Virus record (IMG/VR): IMGVR_UViG_3300032224_000970
Span: 1 to 64,000 of that record
Direction: 5' to 3' (one strand)
Origin: a virus
DNA length: 64,000 bases
In this document: piece by piece, positions 21,110 through 31,500 of the stretch
Layout: each line of letters starts with the position of its first letter
Numbering within the stretch: position 1 is the first letter of the stretch
The notes under the pieces: model-generated
The model's input: the letters and a program-made list of their open reading frames with translations, nothing else
Databases searched by the model: none
Told to the model about the DNA's origin: nothing
Translations under genes and position numbers: made by a program

Positions 21110-22978
21110 ATGGCAATCGAAAGCAAACGAATTAGAGTTAGCGAATTAGACTTTGACCAGATCAAAACTAATTTAAAGAATTTTCTAAGAGGGCAAGACA
21201 AGTTCTCAGATTATGATTTTGAAGGATCAGGTCTTTCTGTTCTTTTAGATGTTCTTGCTTATAATACTCACTACAATGCTCTTTACACAAACCTAGCTGT
21301 AAACGAGATGTTCCTTGATTCTGCAAGTAAAAGATCTAGCGTTGTTTCGATTGCAAAACAACTTGGATATACTCCGCAGTCTGCAACTTCCGCTAGAGCC
21401 AGCGTTCGTGTTACTGTTAATAATCCTACTTCATTCCCTTCCACGCTAACTCTTCCAAAGTATAGTCCATTCAGTGCTAAGGTTAACGATACTGATTATA
21501 CATTTTATTCAGCTGAACAGGTAACTTTAGTTTCGTCAGTATCAACTGCAACTTATGACGCACCTTATGTATTTGGTGAAGTAGAGTTAATCGAAGGTAC
21601 TCCGCTATCATTTAAATATACAGTTGCTGCGGGACAGAAATATATTATTCCAAACCAGTATGCAGATTTAAGCACTCTAACTGTTCAGGTTCAGGAATCT
21701 GCTTCTTCAGATATGTTTACTACATTTACAGCTGCTAGTTCTCTAGTAGAGTTGGCTTATGATAGTAAAGTATACTACACTAAAGAAATTGATGGTGGTT
21801 TATTTGAAATTGTATTTGGTGATGATATCGTCTCAGCTGGATTGACTAACGGTAATGTCGTTCACTTGAATTACTTCGTTAGCAATAGAGCAGATGCCAA
21901 TGGCGCAAGATCTTTTGGTTTCGATGGAACACAACTTATTGGTGGAACTATCTCTGTTACAACTTTATCTGCAGCTGCAGGTGGTACTGATCCAGAAGAT
22001 ATTGATAGTATCAAATACAATGCACCAAGACTTTATACTGCGCAGAATCGTGCAGTAACTCCCGAAGATTATAAAGCATTAATTTATTCTAAGTTTCCAG
22101 TTGCAAAATCAGTTTCTGTTTGGGGTGGTGAAGATAACAATCCACCTGTTTATGGTAAAACCTATATTTGTGTTAAGCCAGAGAATGTTACCAAACTTAC
22201 TAATCAGCAAAAGTCAGATATTTTAACAACGATCCTTTCTTCAAGACAGGTAGTTTCAATTACACCTGTTATCGTTGATCCAGAGTATTTAAATATTGCA
22301 CTTACAACTACTGTCTATTTCAATGATAGAAAGACAACTAAGACTGCTTCTGAAATTGCACAAATTGCACGTGCGACTATTTTAAACTATGACGATACTT
22401 ATCTACAAAGATTTGATGGAGTTTATCGTCACTCTCAACTAAGTCGTTTGATTGATACATCAGATCCTGCTATTATTAGTAATGTGACTACTGTATTAAT
22501 TAGAAGAAACATTTCCCCACGTTATAATGTTTCTGCAGAATATACACTTAATGTAATCAACCCTATCTTTACTACAGGTGTTCCTGAAGGTGCTGTAACT
22601 TCAACATCATTCTTTGTTTCTGGCAGTGATATTGCTCATTATATTCAGGATGATGGTGTTGGTAATATTCAGTTGTACTACTTCTCTGAATCTTCTTTAA
22701 CTACTTCAGAGACAACAAAGGTTATCGTTAATCCAACAATTGGAACTGTTGACTATGCAGCTGGTATTATCAACATTAAAAACTTAACTATTACTGCTCT
22801 TGGTGATGTTGATTGGGAAATTACAATTAAGCCACAGTCAAACGATATCGTTTCTGCATATACTCAAATTGCTCAAATTGCAAGTGATCATTTGATTGTT
22901 ACTGCTATTGCCGATAAGACTGCAAATGGCGACATGCGTGCAGGAACTAATTACGTATTTACTTCTAGTCGTTCATAA
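21110..22978 (+). CDS. 6: baseplate wedge protein gp6
   Basis: This 622-residue protein (T4 gp6 has 660) has the gp6/J-like wedge signature. The N-terminus RIRVSELDFDQIKTNLKNFL, then FSDYDFEGSGLSVLLDVLAYNTHYNALYTNLAVNEMFLDSA and VVSIAKQLGYTPQSATSARA, is diagnostic. The middle holds GTDPEDIDSIKYNAPRLYTAQNRAVTPEDYKALI, also shared. It forms the wedge backbone with gp7 and gp25. Ends with TAATG overlap to the gp7-like gene. Confidence 0.93.
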   Translation: MAIESKRIRVSELDFDQIKTNLKNFLRGQDKFSDYDFEGSGLSVLLDVLAYNTHYNALYTNLAVNEMFLDSASKRSSVVSIAKQLGYTPQSATSARASVRVTVNNPTSFPSTLTLPKYSPFSAKVNDTDYTFYSAEQVTLVSSVSTATYDAPYVFGEVELIEGTPLSFKYTVAAGQKYIIPNQYADLSTLTVQVQESASSDMFTTFTAASSLVELAYDSKVYYTKEIDGGLFEIVFGDDIVSAGLTNGNVVHLNYFVSNRADANGARSFGFDGTQLIGGTISVTTLSAAAGGTDPEDIDSIKYNAPRLYTAQNRAVTPEDYKALIYSKFPVAKSVSVWGGEDNNPPVYGKTYICVKPENVTKLTNQQKSDILTTILSSRQVVSITPVIVDPEYLNIALTTTVYFNDRKTTKTASEIAQIARATILNYDDTYLQRFDGVYRHSQLSRLIDTSDPAIISNVTTVLIRRNISPRYNVSAEYTLNVINPIFTTGVPEGAVTSTSFFVSGSDIAHYIQDDGVGNIQLYYFSESSLTTSETTKVIVNPTIGTVDYAAGIINIKNLTITALGDVDWEITIKPQSNDIVSAYTQIAQIASDHLIVTAIADKTANGDMRAGTNYVFTSSRS

Positions 22979-25092
22979 TGATTAACAGACCTAAAGTATC
23001 TTCGATACTACCTTCTCAGGTTCCTGAGTTTATCAGGGAAGACTACACCACATTTGTAGAATTTTTACAAGCATACTATGAGTTTCTAGATGAAAATTAT
23101 GGTTCTGATTTTGGAACTTTAAGAGATTTAGATAAAACTCTTGATTCATTTGTTGAGCATTTCAAAAATGAGTTATCAGTAAATATTCCATTTACTGTTG
23201 TTAATGAACGATTCTTGCTAGAGAAGATTAAAGACCAGTATCTTGCAAAAGGTTCAGAAGCATCTTTTAAACTTCTATTCAAACTTCTATTCAATAAGCA
23301 AGTTACACTTGATTATCCATCACGTCAAATTCTTCGTGCATCAGATGGTAAGTGGAATCAGGATGTATCGTTATTCGTTTATGTAAATGCTGGTGACCCA
23401 GATATGGTTATCGGTAAGATGGTTGATGTTGTTCAGCCAACTAGAATCTTACGTGTTCAAGTAGATAAGCGTCAATATGTTGAAGTGGAAGTAGACAATG
23501 TAGTACAAATTTCTGAAAACATTTATGAGTTATTCATAGATCGTAGATTCTTTGGTGATATTGCTATTGGAGATAAACTTCGTTACTCTGATATATTTGA
23601 CGCAACAATTTTAGCAACCACATCAAAGGTTACAATCCAACAAGCAGGTAAGAAGTTTAAACTTGGTGAATTGTATGAAATTAAAAATGGTGAAGGTAAG
23701 GGTTCTATATTAAAAGTAGCTGCAATTGATGATAATGGTGGAGTTACTTCACTAGAATTTGTTAAGTATGGTATTGGTTATGCAACAGATTTTACTGCAA
23801 CTCTATTACCGTATGGTGGTGTTTCAGCAACCACAGCAGGTGCAACTGCTCTTACGATTGTTGGATCTTCGCCAAGCACTTCAGTTTATTTAAATGAAAC
23901 ATCAAATGGTTTCTATGAACAGGGTACAGTTAATACCAGTGATTATAACGTAACAGGTTATTGGTCTGGTGCTTACGTAGGTGATGTTGTTCGTGAATTC
24001 TATGAAGACAATAAGTATGCTATTCTTGATGCTGATGAACCAGCTATTATTAAAGTAACACTTGGACCATTAACAAAATATCCAGGATACTATACAACTA
24101 ATGATGGTTTCTTGGATGATGCAATTTTTATTCAAGATAGTCGTTACTATCAAGCATTCGCTTATGTGGTTAGAATTGATGAACGTCTAGACAAATATCG
24201 CTCTGCTGTAAAAACAATGTTACACCCAGCTGGTATGGCATTGTTTGGTGAGTTTGATATTCGTAATGAATTTGATACAGGCACTTCTCTTGAGTTTGCT
24301 CTCAAGTATCTGTTCTTGGCTTTCCAAGACGAAGCATTTACATCAGATGTTTCTGCTGGCGCTAACACAACATTCGCACTGCGAAAGATTTTTGATAACC
24401 TTTATCCACATTTATTGCATGATAATGCTACAACTGATACAGATATAGCAACACCATCTGATTCTACTCCAACTTTTGAAGTTAGAAAACCACTGAGTAC
24501 TCATTATCTTTATGGTGGAGTAACAGCAGATACTAATGCAGTAACACCATCTGATTCTACTCCAACTCTAATAACAACAAAGGGTCTTCAGAATCATTAT
24601 CTGTATGGTGGAGTAACAGCAGATACTAATGCAGTAACAGCATCTGATACTGGTGTTAGTACTATTAATACTGTAAAAACACTAAACTCGTTGTTGTATA
24701 ATCACTACCTATTTGATGGTACAACTCTTGATACAGATACAGTATTAACAACTGATACTACATATACTTTTGTAGTCAATAAGAGTTTAGATAATACAAC
24801 ACCAAGATACCTATTTGATGGTACAACTCTTGATACAGATACAGTAACACCGAGTGATGAAATAGGTGCAAATGGTACTAGAACTGTTCCTTATTTTACC
24901 ATAAATAAACCATTGGGCACTCATTATTTGTATGATGGGGTGACAGCAGATACAAATTCAGCTACAGCAGATGGTAGCGGTGGAGGAATCTGGTTAAATT
25001 CTTATACAGATTTTCCATATCCATCCAGCAGTGCATATTTTGCAAACGATAGTGGAAACTATACAACAGGGGAATCCACCTTTACAGGATAA
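22978..25092 (+). CDS. 7: baseplate wedge protein gp7-like
   Basis: This 704-residue protein aligns by eye with the C-terminal third of T4 gp7: FVEFLQAYYEFLDENYGSDFGTLRDL..LAKGSEASFKLLFKLLFNKQV matches T4 FCEAYIQYLSDGYGTQYNNLRNL..YSTKGIEASYKFLFKVLYNEEV. A later segment (ESTxDxR, VVRIDERLDKYRSAVKTMLHPAGMALFGEF) corresponds to the T4 HPVGFGFIAI region. T4 gp7 is 1032 residues, so the N-terminal part is missing here. Residues about 480-660 are tandem repeats of HYLYGGVTADTNAVTPSD type, absent from T4. Fits the operon order gp25-gp6-gp7. Confidence 0.8.
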   Translation: MINRPKVSSILPSQVPEFIREDYTTFVEFLQAYYEFLDENYGSDFGTLRDLDKTLDSFVEHFKNELSVNIPFTVVNERFLLEKIKDQYLAKGSEASFKLLFKLLFNKQVTLDYPSRQILRASDGKWNQDVSLFVYVNAGDPDMVIGKMVDVVQPTRILRVQVDKRQYVEVEVDNVVQISENIYELFIDRRFFGDIAIGDKLRYSDIFDATILATTSKVTIQQAGKKFKLGELYEIKNGEGKGSILKVAAIDDNGGVTSLEFVKYGIGYATDFTATLLPYGGVSATTAGATALTIVGSSPSTSVYLNETSNGFYEQGTVNTSDYNVTGYWSGAYVGDVVREFYEDNKYAILDADEPAIIKVTLGPLTKYPGYYTTNDGFLDDAIFIQDSRYYQAFAYVVRIDERLDKYRSAVKTMLHPAGMALFGEFDIRNEFDTGTSLEFALKYLFLAFQDEAFTSDVSAGANTTFALRKIFDNLYPHLLHDNATTDTDIATPSDSTPTFEVRKPLSTHYLYGGVTADTNAVTPSDSTPTLITTKGLQNHYLYGGVTADTNAVTASDTGVSTINTVKTLNSLLYNHYLFDGTTLDTDTVLTTDTTYTFVVNKSLDNTTPRYLFDGTTLDTDTVTPSDEIGANGTRTVPYFTINKPLGTHYLYDGVTADTNSATADGSGGGIWLNSYTDFPYPSSSAYFANDSGNYTTGESTFTG
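24420..24985 (+). repeat. tandem coding repeats in the gp7-like gene
   Basis: About six copies of a 25-35-residue unit with the core H-Y-L-(Y/F)-(G/D)-G-x-T-x-D-T-(N/D)-x-x-T follow each other. DNA identity between neighbours is high: GTAACAGCAGATACTAATGC recurs at 24522 and 24615. Confidence 0.8.
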
Positions 25093-25111
25093 TTAATACA
25101 AGGAGAAATTT

Positions 25112-25591
25112 ATGAATTTACAAGAAACATTTAAAGCAACAGGCGATGTTTACATTAAAGTTTATGATCAAACTGGTAAACTTAAAGAAGCCCATGCTTT
25201 TAAAAACAGAGTAGTTACTACTGGTAAATATTACATCGCCAATCGTTTGGCAGGTGTTGCTACTGGAACTGTACCTATTATGGGATGGATGAGTATCGGT
25301 ACTGGTACTGGAACTCCTGCTGATGGCGATACAAACTTGGGTACCCATGCTTATCGTGCTGTGTTGGATTCTTTAACTGCAACAACTACTAGCAATACAG
25401 TTACTGCAGTTGCAACTTTCTCAGCTGGTAATGGTACTGGTGCTATTACTGAAGCAGGTATTTTTAATTACTCTACATATACAGCATCTCCATCTGCAAC
25501 ACAGATGATGCTTTGCCGTACAACTTTCCCAGCAGTTAATAAAGCAGCTGGCGACCAAATTGCTATTACATGGCAGATCACAATCAGCTAA
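25112..25591 (+). CDS. virion structural protein, 159 aa
   Basis: This small structural protein sits between gp7 and gp8. The N-terminus reads as two strands (GDVYIKVYDQTGKLKEAHAFKNRVVTTGKYYIANRLAG), followed by a Gly/Thr-rich middle (MSIGTGTGTPADGDTNLGT) and the motif ITEAGIFN, which recurs in phage tail proteins of this kind. It has an AAGGAG site. I know no exact T4 equivalent; a wedge or fibre-attachment role is inferred from position. Confidence 0.75.
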   Translation: MNLQETFKATGDVYIKVYDQTGKLKEAHAFKNRVVTTGKYYIANRLAGVATGTVPIMGWMSIGTGTGTPADGDTNLGTHAYRAVLDSLTATTTSNTVTAVATFSAGNGTGAITEAGIFNYSTYTASPSATQMMLCRTTFPAVNKAAGDQIAITWQITIS

Positions 25592-25606
25592 TTAAAGACT
25601 AGAAAA

Positions 25607-28558
25607 ATGGCGACATCATCTTCCCTAATGAAATCTTTTCTGCATAATTCTATTGCAGATGGATTATATAATGAAGTAATATCAAGATACTCAAGATATT
25701 ACTATTTCCTTGGTAGAACACTATCATGGGAAGATGAATTATCACCACCAACACCTATCAATAGTTATGCTTATGACCTTCAAACTCGTAATGAAATTAT
25801 TACGATGAAAGAGATTAAGCCAACTGATATCGCATATGTTGTATATCGATATGATTGGGTGACTGGTACTGTGTACGATCAATTTGACGATCAGTATTCT
25901 ACTGAGGTTCAAGGTATAGATTTACAACAGGGTGGTTATAGTTATGCGACTGCGCCAAATGTTTACATTGGTTCTTATGGTGCTTCTACTTGGGTTGCAA
26001 ATACATCATATACCACAGGTACTATGATTAAAGTAGTTGTATCATCAAATGTTCAAAGAACATACATTGTAACTAATACTGGTGTTTCTGGTACTACTGC
26101 TCCAACACATACTACTGGAACTGTTTTAAATGGTACTGGTACTTTAATGCTGCAATACTTTGCACATAATGATGGTAATGGTACTGGCGCAACTGCTGCT
26201 GCTACAGTTCTTGATGGTCAGGTTATTGATATTGAAATGACACATCGTGGTTCTGGTTATGAAAGTGCACCAACAGTAGCTATCTGTGGTGGTGGTGGCG
26301 CTGCTGCTGTCGGTGTTGCTAAGGTTAATATATCTACACTTGGTTATCAAACACTCGAGGAATCACGTTATTATGTTATTACCGATGAATATAATGTGTA
26401 TATGTGTTTGGACAATAACAATGGAGCAGCTTCTGTTATTAAACCAACTGGTACCTCATCAGATGTAGTAAGTACTTCAGATGGTTACCTATGGAAATTT
26501 ATTTACACAGTTCCAATCGCACTGAGAAATAAATTTTTAACAGATCAATATATGCCAGTTGTAACTGCATTGAGAAATCAATTTTATTCATCTGGTAATT
26601 TGCAAACTATTAGAATTGATTCTGCTGGTTCTGGATATTCAAGCGGAACTATTACTGTGCAGGGCGATGGTTCTGCAACAGGTGAACAAGTTCATTTAAC
26701 TACAGCAGTTATTTCAGGTGCTGGTTCTGGTTATGTTAGTCCAACAATTACTATTGATCCACCATATACTGGTGCTGTAACATGGCAAGCCAGCTCAACT
26801 GTTTTAGTTGGACAAATATTAACTTATCAGAATAACATTTATGAAGTTGCAATTTCTGGTGTTACTGGTTCCACAGGTCCAGTGCATCGTTTTAATACTG
26901 TTGCCAATGGTACTGCTTCTTTACATTATAAAGGAACTACTGCAACAGGTGTTGTAACTGTGAATGGTAGTGGTGGCATTAATAGTTTAACTATGTATGG
27001 TATGCTACGTGATATAGTTATTTCAATTAATGGATCTGGATATACTTCTCCACCAGCAATTACATTCAGTGGTGGAAGTGGTACTGGAGCAACTGCGGTA
27101 GCTGTATTGCAAAATGGTTGTATTAATCAAATTAAAATTACAGGTCCTGGCAGTAGTTTTACCAGTGCTCCTTCTGTTATTATTGGAACACAGTGGACTG
27201 CAAATACTGCAGTAACCACTGGTCAACAGATTTATTACTCTAATCGTTTATATACAGTAACTGTTTCTGGAACAACGCATGCTTCTACTGCTCCAACCCA
27301 TTTAAGTGGTTCTGCAAGTAATGGTACTGCAACTCTTGCCTATGCAGGTGTTCAGGCAACTGCAACTGCATCATTGAAGTATGGTTCTGGATATAATTCT
27401 TATCCATCAGTAACAATTACTGGTGCTCCTGGAACTGGTGGTGTTATTTCTATTAGTGGTGTAAAAACAGAAGCCAAGTTACTTCCTATCTTCGCAGGTG
27501 ATACATTAGGACAACAGTGGACATCATCAACATCATTTGGCGCTGGTCTAAAAGTTTGGTACTCTACTAGGTTATATACAGTAACATCTGCTGGAACAAC
27601 TAGTGGTACTGCTCCAACTCATACTTCTGGCACTTTACCAAATGGAACTGCAACATTAAAATTTGAAGGATATTTTGGACAACTGATTGGTGTTCAAATT
27701 GATGATGCTGGTGAAGGATACACTTACGCCAACTTGAATGTAACAGGAACTGGAACTGGAGCAAGCGTCTCTGCTGATTTATCTCCTGGAGATGTTAATA
27801 CTTTACAAGCAAATATTGAATTGCTTACTGTAGATGGACGTATTATGAATTGCCCAGTTATCTCTGGTGGTTACGGTTATGGAGATGCGCAAGTAACTAT
27901 TGTTGGTGATGGCTCAGGAGCAACAGCTACAGCTTCTATCAGTCAAGGTGTTATTACAAAAATCAACATGACCAGTTATGGTTCTGGTTATCGTTGGGCA
28001 TCTGTTATAATTAGTGGTTCTGGTGATGGCGCAAGAGCACGTGTAATTATTGGTCCATATGGTGGTTATGGAAAAGAAGCACTTAACAATTTGTTTGCAA
28101 GAACACTAATGTTCTATAGTAATATTAGTCAAGATAAAAATCAAGGATTTGATGTAAATAACGACTATCGTCAACTTGGTATCATCAAAGGTCCAAGACA
28201 ATATGGAAATACCAATCCTTTGACATCAATTTTAGCATCAGCATGCTGGGTTATTTCAGGATCAATTAGCACGTCTTTATTCCCAGCTGATACGCTTATT
28301 ACAAATGTAGCAACAGGTGCAAGGTTTAGAATTGTAACTAATACAGGTTCTTCAGCATTGGTTCAATCATTGGATAATGCTCAAATTGCAATTGGAAATA
28401 CATTTACAAATAGTAGTGCTAACGTATTTGTATGCTCAACAGTAACACCACCTACAGTCGATAAATACTCAGGTGACTTGTTGTTCATTGATAATAAAGA
28501 AGCATTTACACCAACAACTGATGAAACAGTTACGCTAAGAACTGTTATTAGATTCTAA
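25607..28558 (+). CDS. 8: baseplate wedge protein gp8 with large inserted modules
   Basis: The two ends match T4 gp8: YYYFLGRTLSWEDELSPPTP (T4 FGRSEPWSSNENEVGFAPPYP), DGYLWKFIYTVP (T4 DGYVWEYLFEIP) and the last residues SGDLLFIDNKEAFTPTTDETVTLRTVIRF (T4 SGEMIYMENRPPI..). T4 gp8 has 334 residues; this has 983. The extra ~600 residues are alternating modules: four W-x-A-x-T-x-x-x-G-x-x-x-x-Y-x-x-x-x-Y-x-V carbohydrate-binding-like units (near nt 25985, 26780, 27190, 27512) and several G-S-G-Y-x-S-A-P-T-V/GATA beta repeats. These are probably exposed on the baseplate rim. Confidence 0.82.
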   Translation: MATSSSLMKSFLHNSIADGLYNEVISRYSRYYYFLGRTLSWEDELSPPTPINSYAYDLQTRNEIITMKEIKPTDIAYVVYRYDWVTGTVYDQFDDQYSTEVQGIDLQQGGYSYATAPNVYIGSYGASTWVANTSYTTGTMIKVVVSSNVQRTYIVTNTGVSGTTAPTHTTGTVLNGTGTLMLQYFAHNDGNGTGATAAATVLDGQVIDIEMTHRGSGYESAPTVAICGGGGAAAVGVAKVNISTLGYQTLEESRYYVITDEYNVYMCLDNNNGAASVIKPTGTSSDVVSTSDGYLWKFIYTVPIALRNKFLTDQYMPVVTALRNQFYSSGNLQTIRIDSAGSGYSSGTITVQGDGSATGEQVHLTTAVISGAGSGYVSPTITIDPPYTGAVTWQASSTVLVGQILTYQNNIYEVAISGVTGSTGPVHRFNTVANGTASLHYKGTTATGVVTVNGSGGINSLTMYGMLRDIVISINGSGYTSPPAITFSGGSGTGATAVAVLQNGCINQIKITGPGSSFTSAPSVIIGTQWTANTAVTTGQQIYYSNRLYTVTVSGTTHASTAPTHLSGSASNGTATLAYAGVQATATASLKYGSGYNSYPSVTITGAPGTGGVISISGVKTEAKLLPIFAGDTLGQQWTSSTSFGAGLKVWYSTRLYTVTSAGTTSGTAPTHTSGTLPNGTATLKFEGYFGQLIGVQIDDAGEGYTYANLNVTGTGTGASVSADLSPGDVNTLQANIELLTVDGRIMNCPVISGGYGYGDAQVTIVGDGSGATATASISQGVITKINMTSYGSGYRWASVIISGSGDGARARVIIGPYGGYGKEALNNLFARTLMFYSNISQDKNQGFDVNNDYRQLGIIKGPRQYGNTNPLTSILASACWVISGSISTSLFPADTLITNVATGARFRIVTNTGSSALVQSLDNAQIAIGNTFTNSSANVFVCSTVTPPTVDKYSGDLLFIDNKEAFTPTTDETVTLRTVIRF

Positions 28559-28565
28559 TAAATAA
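28558..28565 (+). promoter_or_regulatory. late-type promoter motif
   Basis: ATAAATAA lies in the gap after gp8; a start would be about 20 bases before the 2297-residue protein gene. Confidence 0.5.
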
Positions 28566-28596
28566 TAAAGATTACCTTACAGGATAGAGTTCAACA

Positions 28597-31500
28597 ATGT
28601 TAGATTTCAATACCGAACCGTATAATGATGATTTCGATGAGAATAACAAATTCTATCGAATTTTATTTCGCCCAAGTTACGCTGTTCAGGCTAGAGAACT
28701 TACTCAGCTACAATCAATCTTACAGCAACAAATTAAATACCATGGTTCACATGTGTTTAAACAGGGTGCTATGGTTATTCCTGGGCAGATCTCGCTTGAC
28801 ACAAAATACAATTATGTTAAACTACAAGCAACCTATGCTGGTAATACTGTAGAAACATATATCGATAATCTTGCAGGTGCTACTTTAACTGGCACTTCAG
28901 GTGTTACTGCACAGGTTCTTCATATCGAAAATGCAGTTGGCTCTGATCCTACAACAATTTATGTTCGTTATACAACATCTGGCACTGATAATACTACAAA
29001 AACATTCTCTGCTGGTGAAGTTTTAACTACATCAGACCTTGCATATTCTGTGCAAGCAGCAGCATCTTCTGCAATAGGTGTTGGTTCGGCTGCAGTTATT
29101 GAACGTGGTGTATATTACATCAATGGCTTCTTTGTTCTATGTGATGCACAAACTATTGTATTAGACAAATATACAAATACACCAACATATAGAATTGGTC
29201 TTACAGTTGTAGAATCTAAAACAACACCTGAATTAAACGAAACTCTTCTTGACAATGCACAGAATAGTTATAACTATGCTGCTCCTGGAGCACATCGTTA
29301 TTTCATTGATCTAACTCTTACTGCACTTGCAGTAGATAGTACTAATGATGAAGGTTTTATTGAGTTACTACAATGTTCAAATGGTCAAGTAAAACGTGAA
29401 GTAACTAAAACATCTTATGCTGAAATTGAAAAAACATTGGCTCGTCGTACTTATGATGAGTCTGGTAACTATACAACTAGCCCATTTAAAATTGATGTTC
29501 GTGAACATAGAAATAATAATCGTGGAGCATTTGCTGCATCAAGAGCATATCTGGTCGGTGATGTAGTTACTAATGCTGGTAATACCTATGTTGCTAAAAA
29601 AGCAGGTACATCATTAAATACTCTACCGCCAGTACACACTAGCGGAATTGTTTATGATGGTGGTGTTTCTACTACATCAGGTGTTCCATGGGAATATAAT
29701 GAAACTCCATATTACAATCGTGGTATTTACGATGCTTTAGATGCGGTTGAGCCAGGAAATACAACTAAACTTGCAATCGGTTTAGAGCCAGGAAAAGCAT
29801 ATGTACAAGGTTATGAAATTGAAAAAATTTCAACTTCATATCTTACAGTAAATAAACCAAGAACATCTTTACAGACAACTAACAGTTATTTGTCTACACC
29901 TTTGGGTAACTTTGTTACTGTTACAAATATAAATGCACTTCCACCATTTGATTCTGCAAGTGGTTTCCCAACAGTAACTATCTACAATAAATTTACATCA
30001 AGCGTTGGTGTTGCTGCAGGTGGTACTGCTATTGGTACTGCTCGTGTTCGTGGTCTTGAGTGGGACAATGGAAACATTGGATCACAAACTGCAGTTTACA
30101 AATTATATCTGTTTGATATAAAGATTAACTCTGGTTATGATTTTACTCGTGATGCAAAATCATTCTATTATTCTCGTGGATCTGCTCCATTATCATTCAC
30201 TGCAGATATTAATCCACAGACTACAACCTTAACTGGTTTCGCAACAACTTATACATCTTACCCAGGAACACGTGGTTCATCAGCTACAATTTACGGTAGT
30301 GGAACTTCATTCCAAGGTGGTACTACTAACCCATTTAGCCCTGCTTTAAAAGTTGGTGATTATATCTACGTTGGTACTAACATATGTAGAGTTGCTACTG
30401 TTGTAAGCAATCAGCGAATTACAGTTGATTCTGCTATTACTGTAGATGGAGAGATTATTAAACTAATTACTACTTCTGTTGTTGAACCACAGAATAGCAA
30501 ATTAGTATACCAGTTACCAAACTACGCTATCAAATCTGTTACAAGTTCAAGCAATACTGAACAGATCATTTACTACACAATGAAATATATTGATGGTCTA
30601 TCTGCAACTAGCGGTGGTGCCATAACACTTAATACTGGTGGTGGTGTTTTTGCAGATCCTGCCGAAACAGATAACTTTATCTTAGTTTGCACAGACGCAA
30701 CAATCGGTGGAGTTATTGTACAGCCAACATCATATACATCTGGTGGTAGCAGTTCTATTACATTTAATGTTGGATCTACATACTACAGCAAGAACTTTGC
30801 TGTAATGGCAACTATCAAGAAAACTGCTGGTAGAAAGACTAAGACATTCTTGTCTAATGATGCATCTCCACAGACATTTACTACAGCAGCTACATCTACT
30901 AAAACTATTCTCCAATTAAATAAGGCAGATATATTCCGTATCAAATCTGTAATGATGGATACTGGAACTTTTGCTTCTCCATCAACAAGTTATACAATCG
31001 ATATTACTGATCGTTATGACTTTGATAATGGTCAAAGAGATACTCATTATGATGTTGGTCGTTTGATTTTAAAAACATCTTATACACCACCTACTGCTCC
31101 AATTAAAGTTTTCTTTGAATACTTCTCTCATTCATCGGGGGATTACTTTGCTGTAGATTCATATCCATTCCCAACTGATATGAGATATGAGGATATTCCT
31201 GGATATAATGGCGTATCCCTAAGAGATTGTATTGACTTCCGTCCACGTATTAATGATGCTGGAACATTGTTCTCTAGCACAGGTTCTTCATTCGCTTTAA
31301 CACCAAAACGTGGTCAAGATGTTACTGTTGATTACTCTTACTATCTTGGACGTAAAGATAAAATTGTAATTGATACACAAGGTAATTTCTCTGACATTAC
31401 AGGGGTTCCTGCTCTTGTTCCTACTCAGCCAGGAGATCCTGCTCTGGGTATGACTCTGTATAATCTTACACTTGAGCCATATACCTTCGGTACATCAAAC

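Noticed and set aside
24420-24985. CRISPR-like array in the repetitive gp7 region
   Set aside because: The repeats are in-frame coding, unequal in length and without unique spacers; no cas genes are present.
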